Source of the DNA: Apricaphanius iberus
Lineage: Eukaryota > Chordata > Actinopteri > Cyprinodontiformes > Aphaniidae
Direction: 5' to 3'
DNA: 64,000 nt
Assembly: GCA_028564705.1 (NCBI GenBank)
Contig: JAPXFQ010000804.1
Location: 496,001 to 560,000 of the forward strand
Of the stretch, positions 11,911-25,268 are shown piece by piece. Made by a program: the position numbers and the translations under genes. The notes below the pieces were generated by a model. The model worked only from the letters and a program-made list of their open reading frames with translations, was not told the DNA's origin and did not search any database. Position 1 is the first letter of the stretch, and each line of letters opens with the position of its first letter.

Positions 11911-12839
11911 TTGATAAGACAGAGGAGAGACACAGGAAGAACAAAACAACATAGGAGAACTTTCTATGGTTAAAAAAAGTAAAAATTTTATAGCAGAATA
12001 GTGAGAACGGTGAACTGTTGGGAGCAGATATATGTTCAAAACCTGGCAATGAAAGATCTGAAGATTGCAAAGTGCTTGGGTCTAGTTAAGATTACAGCTG
12101 TAAAACAGACAGCTGTAATTACTATGGTGGGTGGGGGCCGAACAGAAATGCCAGCTACTCTTTTTATTTGTAAAATATATTAAAACATTGTATCATTTTC
12201 CTCTTCACAATCATGTGCTACTTTAGGTTAATCTATCACATTAGATCATATTAAAACATGTTACAGTTTCTGGTTGTACATTTTTTTAAAATGCGGGGAA
12301 TATTTCAAGATTTAGAGATACTGGAAATAATTTTCTTAATCTAAAATGTAATCTAGATTTTAATCCTGCTTTTATGTAATCCTAATTATTGCATGTGCGG
12401 CTTTATCCTAATGCGCTGTGGATGACATGAAAGCATATGTACTTAAATGTGCGGCTGTGCCCCTTCCCTCCTCCCTCTTTCATAGTATTTTATCATACTC
12501 CTTGGGACTTTGTCACAGTTTATTTTAGACTATTTCAGACTACACTGACCAGGGGAATGATGTAATAAGTTTCGAAAATAATATAATTGATAAATAATTG
12601 ATAGAAAAACTGTCAAACTACTTGTGAAAAAAGCTTTTTGGGATAACTATAGTGTTGTCTTGGTGTGTACGTCACTAAGTATGAGCATAGGTCTGTTTCA
12701 TTTCTGGACTAATAATGAGTCATCTCTGTTTTCTAATCAGGGTGTTCACCTTTTATGATTATAAGTTTGAAACATACTTTACATGTCACAATAAGATAAC
12801 TAATATTCAACTTCGGCTGTTTAAAAAAAAATCGCTGTG

Positions 12840-13790
12840 GCTCTTGCTGTGGCTCCCTGGCGTGTGGGTGTGTGGAGGCGGGCCTGGTTGTTGGCGGTGG
12901 GTATTGGTCCGGGTTGGCGGCGGCGTGTGTTGTCCGTCGGTTGGCTGCGGATCCTCCTTGCCTGCGGCGGCGGGGGGGCCCTTGTCGGCTGGTCCCTGGT
13001 TGGGGCCCCGCTGGGGGGCGGGGTGCCCCTGGTCCCCGTGGCCTCCGGTTCCTGATCCAGGCCCGCCCTGGCGTAGCCGGTTACCGGCGGACCCCGTAGG
13101 CTCGTCACTGCGATCTCTCGGGCCCCAGCATTGCGGCTGGTGGGTGTTCCCCTGGGGCTTCCATCTGTTCCCCTTTTGGCGGGTGATCGACCTTGCGCTG
13201 ATCCGCCTGTGGCCTCTGTACTCTATGGGACCCTGGATGCATGCGTCTCTTGCCTCCTCCATGTCTGTGCCGATTCCTGTAGGACGGATTGACGGTTCCT
13301 TACACCAGCTATCAATCACTTGCGTGGGGAAACCTTATTCCGACCTGCATGCTCGCACACACATGGGTGTGGGGACATAGGTGAGGACGGACATATCTTA
13401 AGCTGAGGTTATCATCATTAGTTAGTTGTTCACAGGAGCTTACCAGAAACATTTGTATTATGTTCATTAATCAATGCTTGTGTGTAGTGAATGTGTAATT
13501 CTTTGTTTATTCTACTAGATCCGAACTATTGGTTTGGTTCTGTACAGTTTGTTGTTTTTGTTTTGTATTACTGTTTCTCTGCCGTCCGGCAGAGGTGGAG
13601 GACTGGGATGTTTTCTTGTGTTCTTTGTTTGCCTCCCTGTCTTGTGTCGTCGGTTCGCCACCTCTGCTGGTCCGGTTTCTTTTCTTCACCTTCTTCCTTT
13701 CTCCCTTCTTGTCTCAGTTTAATGTCCATGACGTCAGGAAATTGAACCCACAGTAATCACTAATAAAGATTTTTCATACATATACATCAA
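12840..13790. repeat. GC-rich dispersed repeat, possibly an L1-type LINE 3' region
   Basis: An abrupt GC island (12840-13110 strongly G+C rich, pyrimidine-rich to 13720) inside AT-rich intron, ending near an AATAAAGA at 13762. It produces long overlapping open frames on both strands with Gly/Pro/Arg-rich, domainless translations, typical of base composition rather than coding. It resembles the GC-rich tails of fish L1 elements from memory; I cannot confirm this. Confidence 0.4.
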
Positions 13791-15137
13791 GTGGCGTACT
13801 ACAGCGAAGCTGTAATACTCTGCTTGGGAAAGTAAAACTGTTGGGCTTGTACTTGGTACTCAGACACCAATTCTGAGTAGCATACTGCTAGACAGGACAC
13901 GTTAAAAGAAAAAAAAACAAACAAAAAAACACCAACACCACTTCTTTACCGTCTCTAATGTCTTGTTCTACAATCTAACTAAAGCAACTCTTGAAGAACA
14001 AATTGCAAAGTTTCATGCTTTCTGAGAAACTCCCTCTCTGACGGTTCCTCCACACACCTGAGGACAGGAGTAGACATATTGGACAGGAATAACCACTCAA
14101 AACCCTGGGGCGGTTCTTTAGGCAGAAGTCAGGAAGATTTTTGAATCTGTAACTGCCCTAACTATTACTCGTTTACCCTGTCAGGTTTTGTCAATCTTGC
14201 GTGTAAGCAATGTGACCAGCCTGTCCTTTTTCAGGCATTGGACACATAATGTTTTGTTGTTTAAAGCGATGGCACCTTCAGGTCATGTTTTTATTTACTT
14301 ATCCGATCAATTATTATCCTGAGTGATCATTTTCCTCAGACTGCCCATAATAATTCAGTTGACTGCTTTTACATTAGTTCTATATACAGGTCAAATGATC
14401 AAAATGTTGAAGGTTTTGGTTAAAATATGGTAGACCTGTCGTTTAAAAATGGCCGTTGTGGATTTTTATTTTTGTATATAACCCCTGTGTATAATTGCAC
14501 ATGAAGCGAGGATGTATTTAATACTAAATAGATTTCTGTGGCTCCAATTGAATGTATGCTGTTTTTTATATTAGTCCAACATAAAGCTAGTAGTGAAATG
14601 GTATCTCCTCCTGTCCCATACTGGACATGCATTGTCTTGTCCTTCTGTCAGTTGACTATAATGTCTTAAAAGGGAATAGAAAGTAATTTTCCGGTCTTTT
14701 TAAACAACCTTTACTTTTGGAGATGCATATCATAGTTTTTGGTATAGTAGTATGCTTTAGCTTGACTAAAATAAGTGTAATGTGTTGTTTCAACAATGTT
14801 TTTTATATTCGTGAAGGCTGCACAATATATTGCAAATATTTTTGGCATAGTAATAACGGTGTGTTAATTACTCATAGGATAAATAATTGTTTGGAGTGAT
14901 ATGTTTGTTGGCTAATATATTCCAAATATTATGATCCTATTTTTATATGCTAATCTAATATTTAGCGAGCTGTACATAGTATTATGAAAGCAGATCAGAT
15001 TACCACTAATATCTCCATCACAATATTTTCAAGTTTCATGCAGACCTAAATAAAGGTCATGCTTTGAGTTGCTTTGTGGGTTTTACAGTTTTTGTGCAAT
15101 AACCTGTGTGACCGGTATTCATTTTATAGGCCGGTAG

Positions 15138-15830
15138 TAGGGCTGTGTGATATGGGAAAAACGTTTTATCACAATACTTTTTTTCATATCTATCTTTGTA
15201 TAACGATATAAAACAAATCAGCAGTTTGTCAATATTTAACATTCCCTAGAACTATTTAAAGACATCAAGTTTAATTTTGATTTAAAGATATATTTTCAAA
15301 AGTTGAACATGTCAATGGACATTATGGAAACTTTTTAGGTTAGGACTGGTTAATATGGATTAAAAATGAAATATTTGTTTTTTTATTCCTAATATGGCAA
15401 AAATGAATAATTTTTTTCTAAATTTTATTCTTAAAAAGAAATTACAAATTATAGAAAATATCTTTTAAAACAAGTTTTTATTTCACTCATTCCTTCTTAA
15501 AGTTGACCTGAATGAAAATTCCGAATAAATAAACACTGTAAAACAAGATGGAAGACATTTGGCAGTCTGACATCAATTTAAATTATATAAATCCTAAAAA
15601 TACATCTATCCATCCATTTTATGAACCGCTTAGTCCTCCAGGGGTCGCGGGGGGGCTGGTGCCTATCTCCAGCTGTCAACGGGCGAGAGGGGGGGTGCAC
15701 CCTGGACAGGTTGCCAGTGAATCACAGCCTAAAAATACATTGGTTATTATTTTTTGATATTCCAAAAATGCATCCTTCATAAGTAGAAAAATTTGATAAA
15801 TCAGTATAATTGATATATTGCCCAGGCCCT
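15138..15830. mobile_element. hAT-type MITE (GGGCTG ends)
   Basis: Left end TAGGGCTGTGTGATATGG and right end ATATTGCCCAGGCCCT are near inverted repeats. The flanks GCCGGTAG and GCTGGTAG differ at one base of eight, as expected of an old 8-bp target duplication. Carries a nested LINE tail at 15606-15727. Confidence 0.75.
15606..15727 (-). mobile_element. 5'-truncated LINE 3' tail nested in a MITE
   Basis: 122 bp flanked by perfect 13-bp direct repeats CCTAAAAATACAT (15593-15605, 15728-15740). On the minus strand it ends in a GGATGGATAG-type tail, so it is an antisense retroposed LINE end. The body (CAGCTGTCAACGGGCGAGAG, CCTGGACAGGTTGCCAGT) recurs in the opposite sense at 50040-50140. Confidence 0.8.
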
Positions 15831-17226
15831 GCTGGTAGTGATTGAAATTTTGAATATGACCAGAAATAATTTTTTTACAGTTTCCATTTTTAAATCTTTC
15901 AGCAGGCTGGTCCCACAAACCGTGCTTCAACTACATTTGTTCTTATGCTGCTTTGTATATATAGATGTACTCATTGCAATGAGGATATCTGTTGCAATAT
16001 GTGCCTGTTTTTCTTTTGTCCCCTTGCACATCAGTGCTGTCCACTCTCTGTGATCTTAGCATTTTGGACGACATCATTTGTGTCTAACATGAGCATCTGA
16101 TGCCATCAGACTCTGTCCAGCTGGCTAAATAATACATTAGCCTCAAAACACTTGGAATACATTAGCCAACAATTATGGCGCCTCAAACTATGCTTTGAGA
16201 TATGAATATTGCACACACTGAAATTGCAATGATGTTGTACTTGTGATATATTATGCAGATCTAGACTTAGAACCTTCTGGATAGGATATCTGTCCTTTCT
16301 GACCTGGTCTCAGAATGACCTGGGGAATGTCACTGGAGAGATGGATGCCTGACTTTTCCTCCTGGACCGGTTTACCCCCTCAACTGGATCTCAGATAAGC
16401 GGAGCAGGGTGCAGGTTGACGAGCTGGTGTAATGTGGAAGCAAGAAGTGGTGGAGGAGAGGAGAAACCCTGTTCTGCTCTTTTACACCACATCACAAAAC
16501 AGCCGTTTAGAAAGCTAGTTCTGGAGTCTGAGTGAACTCTTTATTTAGTCAGAAAAATACCAAATTTATGATGCTTGTTCAGTTGGGGGGGATGAAACAG
16601 GTTAAAGTGGTTCATTTTGACGGACCAACCAAAGCCTGGCCCCACACACACACATATTCAGTGGCTACTTTGATACTTGTGATTTACATAATATATTGTT
16701 TTGTCCCTACAAACTTGAATATTATTAAGGCAGCTTAGCCAACATCCTACTCCTCCACTACATGCCAACTTCACGCTCCTCAGCTGAATAGAACATTGGA
16801 ATCAGAACGACTCAGACACTTCAGCACTGAAACCAACACTTGGCTTTATTTTGTTGGTCTGCTCCCACTTGATCAACAGTTACTGTTTTTTTTTTATATT
16901 GAGTTAGGGGTCCGTGACATAGCAGCCTATTCTCTTTATAAGACTCTATAAAAAAAAAAAAGGTAATAGCAGCTTTGGCTAGTATGGGATAAATGCTCAG
17001 TTAGGGTTAAAGGTAATTGCCGTTTCTCATGAATGTGCTCTGAATGGGAAGGCCTGTATCTCATTTTCACATCTTTGCTCTACTGGAAACCGTTTCTTGT
17101 GGTGGTTTTAACCTAGACTGACAACATCTGCGTCAGAGTTAGGATGTCTTATCTTAGTACTTATGTTGCAATTGTCACAAACGTTGTGTATAATTCTTTG
17201 TGCATTCATTTTCCCCATTTAGAGCT

Positions 17227-17230
<4 letters not shown>

Positions 17231-17261
<31 letters not shown>
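17231..17261. repeat. TA microsatellite
   Basis: Uninterrupted TA dinucleotides in gatad2a intron 1. Confidence 0.95.
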
Positions 17262-17263
<2 letters not shown>

Positions 17264-18061
17264 TTGTTTGACTTCCATGAGGTCCCCCTTTTTACTCTGG
17301 TCACTTCCTGCTAAGATCCATTTCTAAAAGATGTAATCTGATAGCAGTCTGCGTGTGTCCTGGCCCTCCGGTTTGTATGAGGGTATGTGCTTCTGGTTTT
17401 ACAGGATTACAGAGGAACCATTTGGAAGCACTTGGTTTTAAATGTGAGATTAGTGCTTCCTTAGATTTTTTTTTTAATGTTTAGCTGTTCTTTTATATTG
17501 TTGCTTGTAAATATTTCTGGTTAAAAAAATATATATCTAGGGATTTTACAATTATAAAGTATAATGACTTGAGATGAGTAATGCTTTCTGTGAGAGTTTT
17601 GTCATCTTTGCGCAGTTTACACTTCCACATATTACTGAACTCCTATGTGCCTGCTATAATCCAGATTAGATGTGACTGAGGAGGTTACATTATAAAGTGC
17701 GAGTGTGGGTGTGCAAGCCAAACAAGCGATCTCTTGTGGTTAAATGTGGCCGTATGTTTGGCAGCATTTGTATGCGATCATGTACAGAAGTCTGGGGTTT
17801 TTCATACTTCCTGGTCTTGTTGGTGTTTCGTTGTCGTCATGTTGCTGGGGGAGAATCCAGGTGGAGACATGCGCACACACAGATACACTCTACGTAGCTC
17901 TGGCTCTCATTTACACATGCACACACACATAAAGACAGTCTGGCAGATTCAGGGTTAAAGACTTCCATTTTGTTAGGTAACACCCTAATGGTCTGATCTG
18001 TCAGTGGCGTTAAAATGGCAGGGGCTTAACCCTTGGCGTTCAGGACACAACCAGTAAGGGC

Positions 18062-18090
18062 ACGCGCGCGCACACACACACACACACACT
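18062..18090. repeat. CG/CA microsatellite
   Basis: Short CGCGCG run followed by (CA)n in gatad2a intron 1. Confidence 0.9.
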
Positions 18091-19447
18091 CTCTGAGACT
18101 TGTGGGCTGGCCGAACCTAGAACAGAGCAAGCTAGGAAGGAGTGTGTGTGTGAGACAGGGAGGGGTAAGATGGAGAGTGAGCTTGTCAGTGAGAAAGAGA
18201 AGACAAGGAAGAGTTTTTTTCTTTTCTCACTTGGGTACAGTTAGATTATGGCTCAGCTAACCACATGCGCTCTGTGTTCTTCTCCCTCCCCCCACCCATG
18301 GCACCTCCTCAGCTGGGTCCCTGCCCCCATTCCTACCCTGGTGCTAAAACCAGAATAAGAACTCTGATCTTTTTTTGGTTTTCTTTATTAAGATGATATT
18401 CTATGAGGGGAAAAATTACGTTTTCTGATCACCTTTTAGTAGGGATTATTCGATATAGACGTTTAAAATGTTGGTTCAGTTAAACTGGCAGTCCAGAAAA
18501 ATTATTAGTGGTGATGATTTGTCAGCTATCACCTTTAACTTAACATAACCTTTTAAGATAGTTGATCAGTATGAGGGATTAAATCCATATAGTAAAGGCC
18601 TCTACTTCTTGGCCACCCAAAAAGGAGTTAGTGCTTTGTTGTCTTCTATTGGGCTGTAATAATTCATACTTGAGGCGTCTACATTGGACAATATAATTGT
18701 TGTTTCTCCTTGTATTGAACCCTAAGGACGCAGCTGAGGAGCTTGTGTGCCTTAAAATGGCTGTTAATGTGTTCACGGGCTGCGTCCAGTCCCGGTTGGG
18801 GGCAGGGGGGGAAAGTGGTCTACCTGAGGGGTTGAGGCTTTGCCATCGATCCGTTCTCTGTGAGCTGCTGGACACAAAAGGAAAGCGACTGAGGGTAAAA
18901 CATGGAGTGTCACTTCAGGTCACAGATTTCCATTTGCTTTTAGGCAGGCATTTCATATCCTGCTATACAGAACTCAAGGATGTTAGAGATTTTATTTAGA
19001 ATCTAGGGTCTTCCCAGAGAAGTAGAACTGTCCCATCTGTCAAAAAAGAGTGATGCTATTTTGAGAAACTGTCTGGTTTAGACTATATGAATTTCTGTTT
19101 AGCTTTAATTTGTATATTTTTGCTTAATTACACCCTTATTTTAGCTTTACTCTTTTTTTTTTGTAAATGGCTCATTCATAACGGCTTGTTCTTGTCTGCA
19201 CTTTTTAAACTTACATTGTTATCTTTGTTGGTTTTGTTAACCCCTCCCCTTTTTTGGGTGACTTTTTTTTTTTTTTTTTTTTTAGTTGGATCCTCGTCAC
19301 TGTCATAGTAGCACAATAAACATGTCTTCTTACAGCCTCGTTACTCACAGGTCCAGCTGTTTTAAACACATTCACTGCTTGCACTATAGATATGGGCAAG
19401 TTTTTGGTGAATATCTATTCTCAGTTAACTTTTTTTTCTGAATATCA

Positions 19448-20105
19448 ACTAGGGTTGTAATGTTCACGGGGATGTGTTGAACCGTTCTCTTGGGTCCACT
19501 AGCGTACCATTTCGGTGTATTTTTTTCTCTCCATCAAATAATGTAAATGTATAATTAGCGTGATATTATGTGCAGCGGAACAAAGTTCCTAGGCGGGTTT
19601 CTGCACGGATGCTGTATTAAGTGACGCACATTGGAGCTGCTTGAGCACGTTAAAGTAAATACACAAGCAGCATCATTGCAACAGCGAAGAAGAATCTAGA
19701 GCTTGAAGACCCTCCCACCTCACTACGGTCTTCTGTTAGGGAACACTTTGACTTCCATGTTAAAATTCATACCTGGGATAGACAAGTGGATAAATCCAAA
19801 GTTGTATGCCGACATTGTTCCACAGAGTTCAGGTATATGGTAGGAAACACATCAAACATGTTAACTCACTTGAGATGGCACCATGCGAATGTTAATCACT
19901 TCTACTAAGAAGAAAAGCTGCCTTGTGCAACTACCATCAAAATGCCGTAAAAATACGTCACAATTTGAACACTGTCGTTTTCTAGGAAAGGGGGATGCAG
20001 CTGCTCAGAAAGGAAGACCCAGGAGGGTTACTCAGACATGCGTGAATGAAGCTAAAAACCTTCGCGCTACCAGATGGTTGAAAACTCCAAACTTGATTTT
20101 GTAGG
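19448..20105 (+). mobile_element. hAT element remnant with BED zinc finger
   Basis: Starts near a hAT-like end (TAGGGTTGTAATGTTCACGG, about 19450). Frame 19732-19908 encodes a BED-type finger: REHFDFHV at the start, CRHC at the zinc-binding cysteine pair and HLRWHH at the histidine pair. The frame then stops, so the transposase is broken. The right end was not located; 20105 is approximate. Confidence 0.65.
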
Positions 20106-21387
20106 ATGTACGCTCTTTACCCAAGTACCACACAACGTAGCACACAACGCCGAGACTCTGAAGCCCCTCTGACAGCCTGAACCATAGACTTTAAATGTAA
20201 TCTTGCCACTACTGATGTTGACATTTTGGTTGGTGTGAATAAGGGGTAAAAAAGTTGTTTGATTCTGTATAGATCTAGTGATTATTCTCAAATAAGGAGG
20301 CATCTAGTTCTAGAGTAGATCTGATCTACATGACATCTTACCTACTGTATACAATACATCAATATTTTTTGTATTTATTTAGCACCTTGAAATACCCAGT
20401 TGAAAGTGTGGCATACAAATAAATTGCCTTGCGTTGTTGCATTTATTCTTACATTATCAATCTAATGTTTGCATTAATGTTGATTTACAATACAAACAAA
20501 GCACAGAAAAATTGACACGTTATGCAGTTTAGATATAACTCGATTTAAATTCGATGTACTCTTCAAGTTTCAAGCCTAATTTATGAGTAGATATAGGATT
20601 AGTGATACATGATGCATATTTGTTAACTTTTTTAAACTTAAAAATAGTAAAACACTAAAACAATACAGATTAATTGATTTAAGTAATGTTTTGCCTCTTA
20701 GAAAGAAAACTAAATACAAGTGGAGTGTTGCATTGCAGTCAGTTTCATGCTTTATGGACAAAGCAAACAAAGCTGATGTTTATGCAGTAGGATTCCCTTA
20801 AAATAAATTTGTTTACTGACTGTTAAATGTGACCCTTAACCTGTGATTTCAAAATTCTCTAACAACCGATTTAGTAGATTTCCTTTTTACTTTCAGCATG
20901 CACACGTCCCAGCATCTATTTAGATTATATATATTTTTTGCCTTTATCTTGTTGGTGTTCATATAATGTTTCATAAGTTTAAAGGCAATAATTGTATCCC
21001 TAAAACGTTACAGCCCTCAAAAAGCTATATTTCAAGTATTATTATTTTTTCCACACAAAGATCACCTACTGTTTCTTGGTGTTCTTGCTAACTAAGACTT
21101 TTGGTATGATTCATCTTGTGAGAAATAAAATTTTAGCCATTAAGAGAAATAAATATTGGAATGTTTAATCTGGCCAACATCTCATGAAAATAATGAAATC
21201 ATTGCATGAGTAATTTACTTTTGCTCTATCGCTCATGCAGGCAGATATGCAGACACCAGTTCCTTTTGGTTGCAAGTGTTTCTCAAGTAATAGGACGACC
21301 ATTTTCCTAAACGAACTGCATCCCCTGGTTGCAGGTTTCAGCTTCCTCTAAACTCTCTTCTGGACTTTACATCAGATTATTCAGACT

Positions 21388-22000
21388 TCTTAGGGCGCTT
21401 TCACATGGTACGGGAGTCCGTACTCGGGTACAGTATTTGGTCAAAATCCACTTATTTCGTACCATGTGAACACAGACTGTACCGTGCCAGAATACGGCCA
21501 GAGAGACCTGCCTTGGAGGTAGTATCCGAGTCCAGGTACGAGTGGCCACGTATCATGTGAACACAACCCGTACTCTGGCCGTACTCAAGACAATAGACGC
21601 GCTCCATGCGGAAATGACGACATCGCCGGCCGAAATTACAGAATCACCTCGCGACCATACAAATACCAAAACAACGCGATTCAAGCATCCCACAGCAACA
21701 CAGCAGGTTACAAAACGGCGGGTTTACTACAACACTCACCCTGTAGATGGCTTCAGGTAGCAGCTGACCAGTAGACCAGTTTGTTTACATTCTAGGCTGT
21801 CGCTCGTTTTACGACGTCGGTACTTCTCACTCCCTTGTTTGTTGGAGAACTAAGACTTATTTGTATGACGCCACCTGCTGTTTATTTGTAGTAAAAGACT
21901 GGATCACAATACGGTCAGAGATCCGTGACATGTGAACAGAAAAAATTAGCATTTTCTCTGGCCGTTTTCTGGTACGGCCACACATGTGAAAACGGCCTTA
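21388..22000. mobile_element. MITE with GCxxTTTCACATG inverted ends
   Basis: Left TTAGGGCGCTTTCACATGG pairs with right CATGTGAAAACGGCCTTA. Internally the motifs GTACGG, ACCATGTGAACACA and GGCCGTACTC recur in both senses. No coding frame. Confidence 0.6.
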
Positions 22001-22766
22001 GTGTCTGAGGTCTAAGTGTCTAAGGTCAGTTGCCTTTTTATTTTTATGGCGCATAGAAGGAAGAGCTTGAGATTACCAAAACCATATTTTCTTGGTTGCT
22101 TTGAATTTGTTTAGTTGCAGCTTATTAGCCATTTTGACATTTGAATTAGACTTTTTTTTTTTCAACCAGGACTGGCGGATTAATAATGTTATAATATATG
22201 GAGATTTATCAATGAGAATCTGTGATTAAGCGTGTACTACCACCACAGTAAGCAGCCGGTGGATGCTACGCTATCCCACAATGCAGCGGACGCCCCGAAA
22301 TCATAGAAGAAGACGGACCTAGCTAAAAATGGCTACAGACAAACTGTCAACCATTGAGACCTCCGCAGTTTCGGCAGATAAATGTACATGTAGTGATGTT
22401 ACTGATTACTGTAATTGTTTTTTGACTGATTAAACATTTAAGTTGTTAAGTCATACCAGACAAAATAACGGTTAAAGGATGGCGGGACCACAGGCGAACG
22501 TAACGTAAATATCTGGGTCAACAGAAGTCATATGGGTCAAAGGACATGCAAAATGGTGGAGCAGTATGTCTGATTTCATGCCTATTACGCGATCGTTTGC
22601 TATGCAGTATTACATTAACAGGTGAGTAATAGTTGCTGCGTAGCATAAAGTAAATACTAAGGATTTGGATGCAGGGAATGTCAAAGGCCTTTTCTGTATA
22701 AGCTGCAATTGTTTCCCATAAATTGCACTTTGAGATTGCCATCTGCAATAACATATTTAGCTTGTA

Positions 22767-22775
<9 letters not shown>

Positions 22776-22802
<27 letters not shown>
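22776..22802. repeat. TA microsatellite
   Basis: Uninterrupted TA dinucleotides, within a likely hAT MITE whose right end is at about 23021 (ATAATCGTGCAGCCCTA). Confidence 0.9.
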
Positions 22803-22804
<2 letters not shown>

Positions 22805-23752
22805 AGTTTGTTTTTGTTAGTTTGTTTGCATTATTAATCATCTACTCTAATCTAAAGTTTTATTTTTCACAAAAAATTTAAAAATGTAAAAAAAGTTTTT
22901 TATTGGTGCAATAAAAATAGATATTTTACAGGACTGGATGAATGATCGTGATTAATAATCGTGATTACGATATTGATCAAAATAATCGTCATTATTTTTT
23001 TGGAAATAATCGTGCAGCCCTACTACCAACATTTCCAAATACAGCATGTTCTATGGCAGGCAGAGGTTAAAAGCTTAAAAAGATCAAATGGAGCAACTTT
23101 GCGTTGTGCCCATCAGTCTTGTTGAATTTATGGATCCATCATCCCTACAACTCCACCAGACATATAAGTGGTTTTAACTTCTGTGAAGCGTAATACACCG
23201 CTGATAGCAGCCGTTATAGTCAATGGGTCCGTTTGCACCGGGCGCAAATCCTATGCGTCTCAGAAGCGTTGGGTCATGGCCATTATTCCCAACCCTTCTG
23301 ATTTTTTTATTTTTTCCTGGAGAATCCTGAATTTCAGTCTCCCTTACGAAAATCTTCCGGTGCCACCATTCTCCCAAATTTCTCCCAATATCTGACTGCG
23401 TCGCATGTCATGTACACTCTCCTTTTCTCATGTAAGAGTGATGTGACCTGTTACATGTTTTATCCTGTTGAATTTTGCCAAGGAAGGTGCTATGGGGTAC
23501 CGTTTGATCATTCCAGACATGAAAATCCTTCACGTGTTGACAAAACTTGCAGTTTTGAAAATGTCACCTGCGTGATTCGTGTATGTCCGATGAGGTAAAC
23601 GATCAGCTGCGACGCACAGACACAGCAGCAGATAGAGGCAAGTTTTTTTTACATCTGCTGAGTTATTAGGGATTAAAAACTGTTTTGACTGACCTCTAAT
23701 CTAGTTTCCTTTCATTTCGGCTGCGCAATAGTAACTTCGGCATCGGATCAAG

Positions 23753-24438
23753 TAGGGGCTGGCCATATGACGATTTAAGACCAGCTCATGAAATAAATAT
23801 GTAGTGTTGGAGTCCACTGGTCGAACCGGGAGCTGGTAAACTTTACAAACAACTGTTGTCTTATCTGGGTCGGTCTTCTTATATCCAAATGGCAAAACTT
23901 GACTATTTTCCTAATCCTACTATTTGGGAACCAGTGCCTAAATCTAACGATCCATCTGTTTAACTTTTACGAGCAGCAGCCACCTCCTGTGTGGGAGGAG
24001 CCAGAACACGTCTCGATGGGGGAACACATATCGACATAACACCCCTATTTTAATAAGCGACATGTAGATAGTGAAAGAAAAAAAACGAGAGAGTGCATCA
24101 GGACAGAGAAAAAAATGGCAAAATGTGCTGTACAGTTAAGAAAATGAGTGACAGCAGGTATCGTGGCAGAATTTGGATGCTTTTCAAATAATATGTTTGA
24201 TTCAAAAGAACAGTCAAGAGCTGAGCTGCTCTCCTAAAAGATCACTTATATCCATAGCTCCCGCAGATGCAGGGAGAGTTTGGGTGGTGTTATTGTCATT
24301 TATCATTTAAAACTGAATTTCCACGTTGTATATTTTAATAAACACCATTCATTCAATTTATCGTGAGTTATATTGTCATCGGTATATAAGCTGAGCTATA
24401 TTGGGATTTAAAAATTTGGCCATATCGCCCAGCCCTAT
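23753..24438. mobile_element. hAT-type MITE
   Basis: Left AGGGGCTGGCCATATGACGA and right end GGCCATATCGCCCAGCCCTA are imperfect inverted repeats. No clear 8-bp duplication found. Immediately followed by a BED-finger fragment. Confidence 0.5.
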
Positions 24439-24720
24439 ATAGAACTAACGACAAAGAGCAACCAAACATAATTTGCAAAGTTTGCAAGGAGCATCAAGGC
24501 CAGTGATCGCAACACCGTAAACATTTTAATCACTTGAAGAGAAGGCATCCCAAACAATACTATGAGAGCCAGCTGGCAGCTAAAGCTAAACAGCCAACTA
24601 CTGCAGCAGCAGCAGCGGTGTCTAGTGCTTCTTCCACGTTGCAAACACTAACAGAAACGATTACAAAACTCACTTCTTACAACAGAAACGGCAAACAATC
24701 TGTGCTACGAGTTGCTTAGC
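24439..24720 (+). pseudogene. Broken hAT transposase N-terminus (BED finger)
   Basis: Different frames encode IICKVCKEH (first cysteine pair) and HFNHLKRRHPKQYYESQ (histidine pair), a BED finger split by a frameshift and stops. It is followed by an alanine/serine-rich linker as in hAT/ZBED proteins, then the frame ends. No dimerisation domain follows. Confidence 0.65.
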
Positions 24721-25221
24721 TGCAATTATTTTATTTTTTGCATACACTGCCATTCTACGCATGTATGCTGAATGCACATAGAGTTGCAGGGAATATTAAG
24801 AATATGTTTGGATGGATGGAAGAATAATTAGACCTTACACTACACTCTTTACACTACATTGTTAACACTTAGCTTTTTATTAGGCAGCTTTATGCATCCC
24901 CGTTTATATCATCAGCATTCTGGACAAGTTAATGTTTGCAAAACAACATTTGAACCATTAAAGCTGTATTTTCCCCCTTGTATGAGGATTATTTATTGGC
25001 GTATTACAGATTACACAATACATCGTGCACTATATTTGCAGCTGCATATATTAGTTTTTCATTTTAAAAGATTTTATATTTTATTCCACTGGCTCAATAT
25101 CTTATTCTTAAAGTAAATTCATGTGTGCAAGATTAAAATGTTATATAATTGTAGTAAAATATGCTTAGGATTTTGATTTTTAGTGAAGTTATTTGAAAAA
25201 TGAAAAATTCTGTGTAGAATT

Positions 25222-25225
<4 letters not shown>

Positions 25226-25266
<41 letters not shown>
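25226..25266. repeat. TA microsatellite
   Basis: About 20 TA units in gatad2a intron 1. Confidence 0.95.

Positions 25267-25268
<2 letters not shown>

Noticed and set aside
12715..13380. 221-codon open frame and overlapping minus-strand frames in the GC-rich block
   Set aside because: Open on both strands, domainless Gly/Pro/Arg-rich translation, within a probable repeat. Explained by base composition.
16260..16450. LINE tail fragment (GATCTCAGATAAGCGGAGCA)
   Set aside because: Only one short phrase resembles a fish LINE 3' end; no tail repeat or duplication, so too weak to list.
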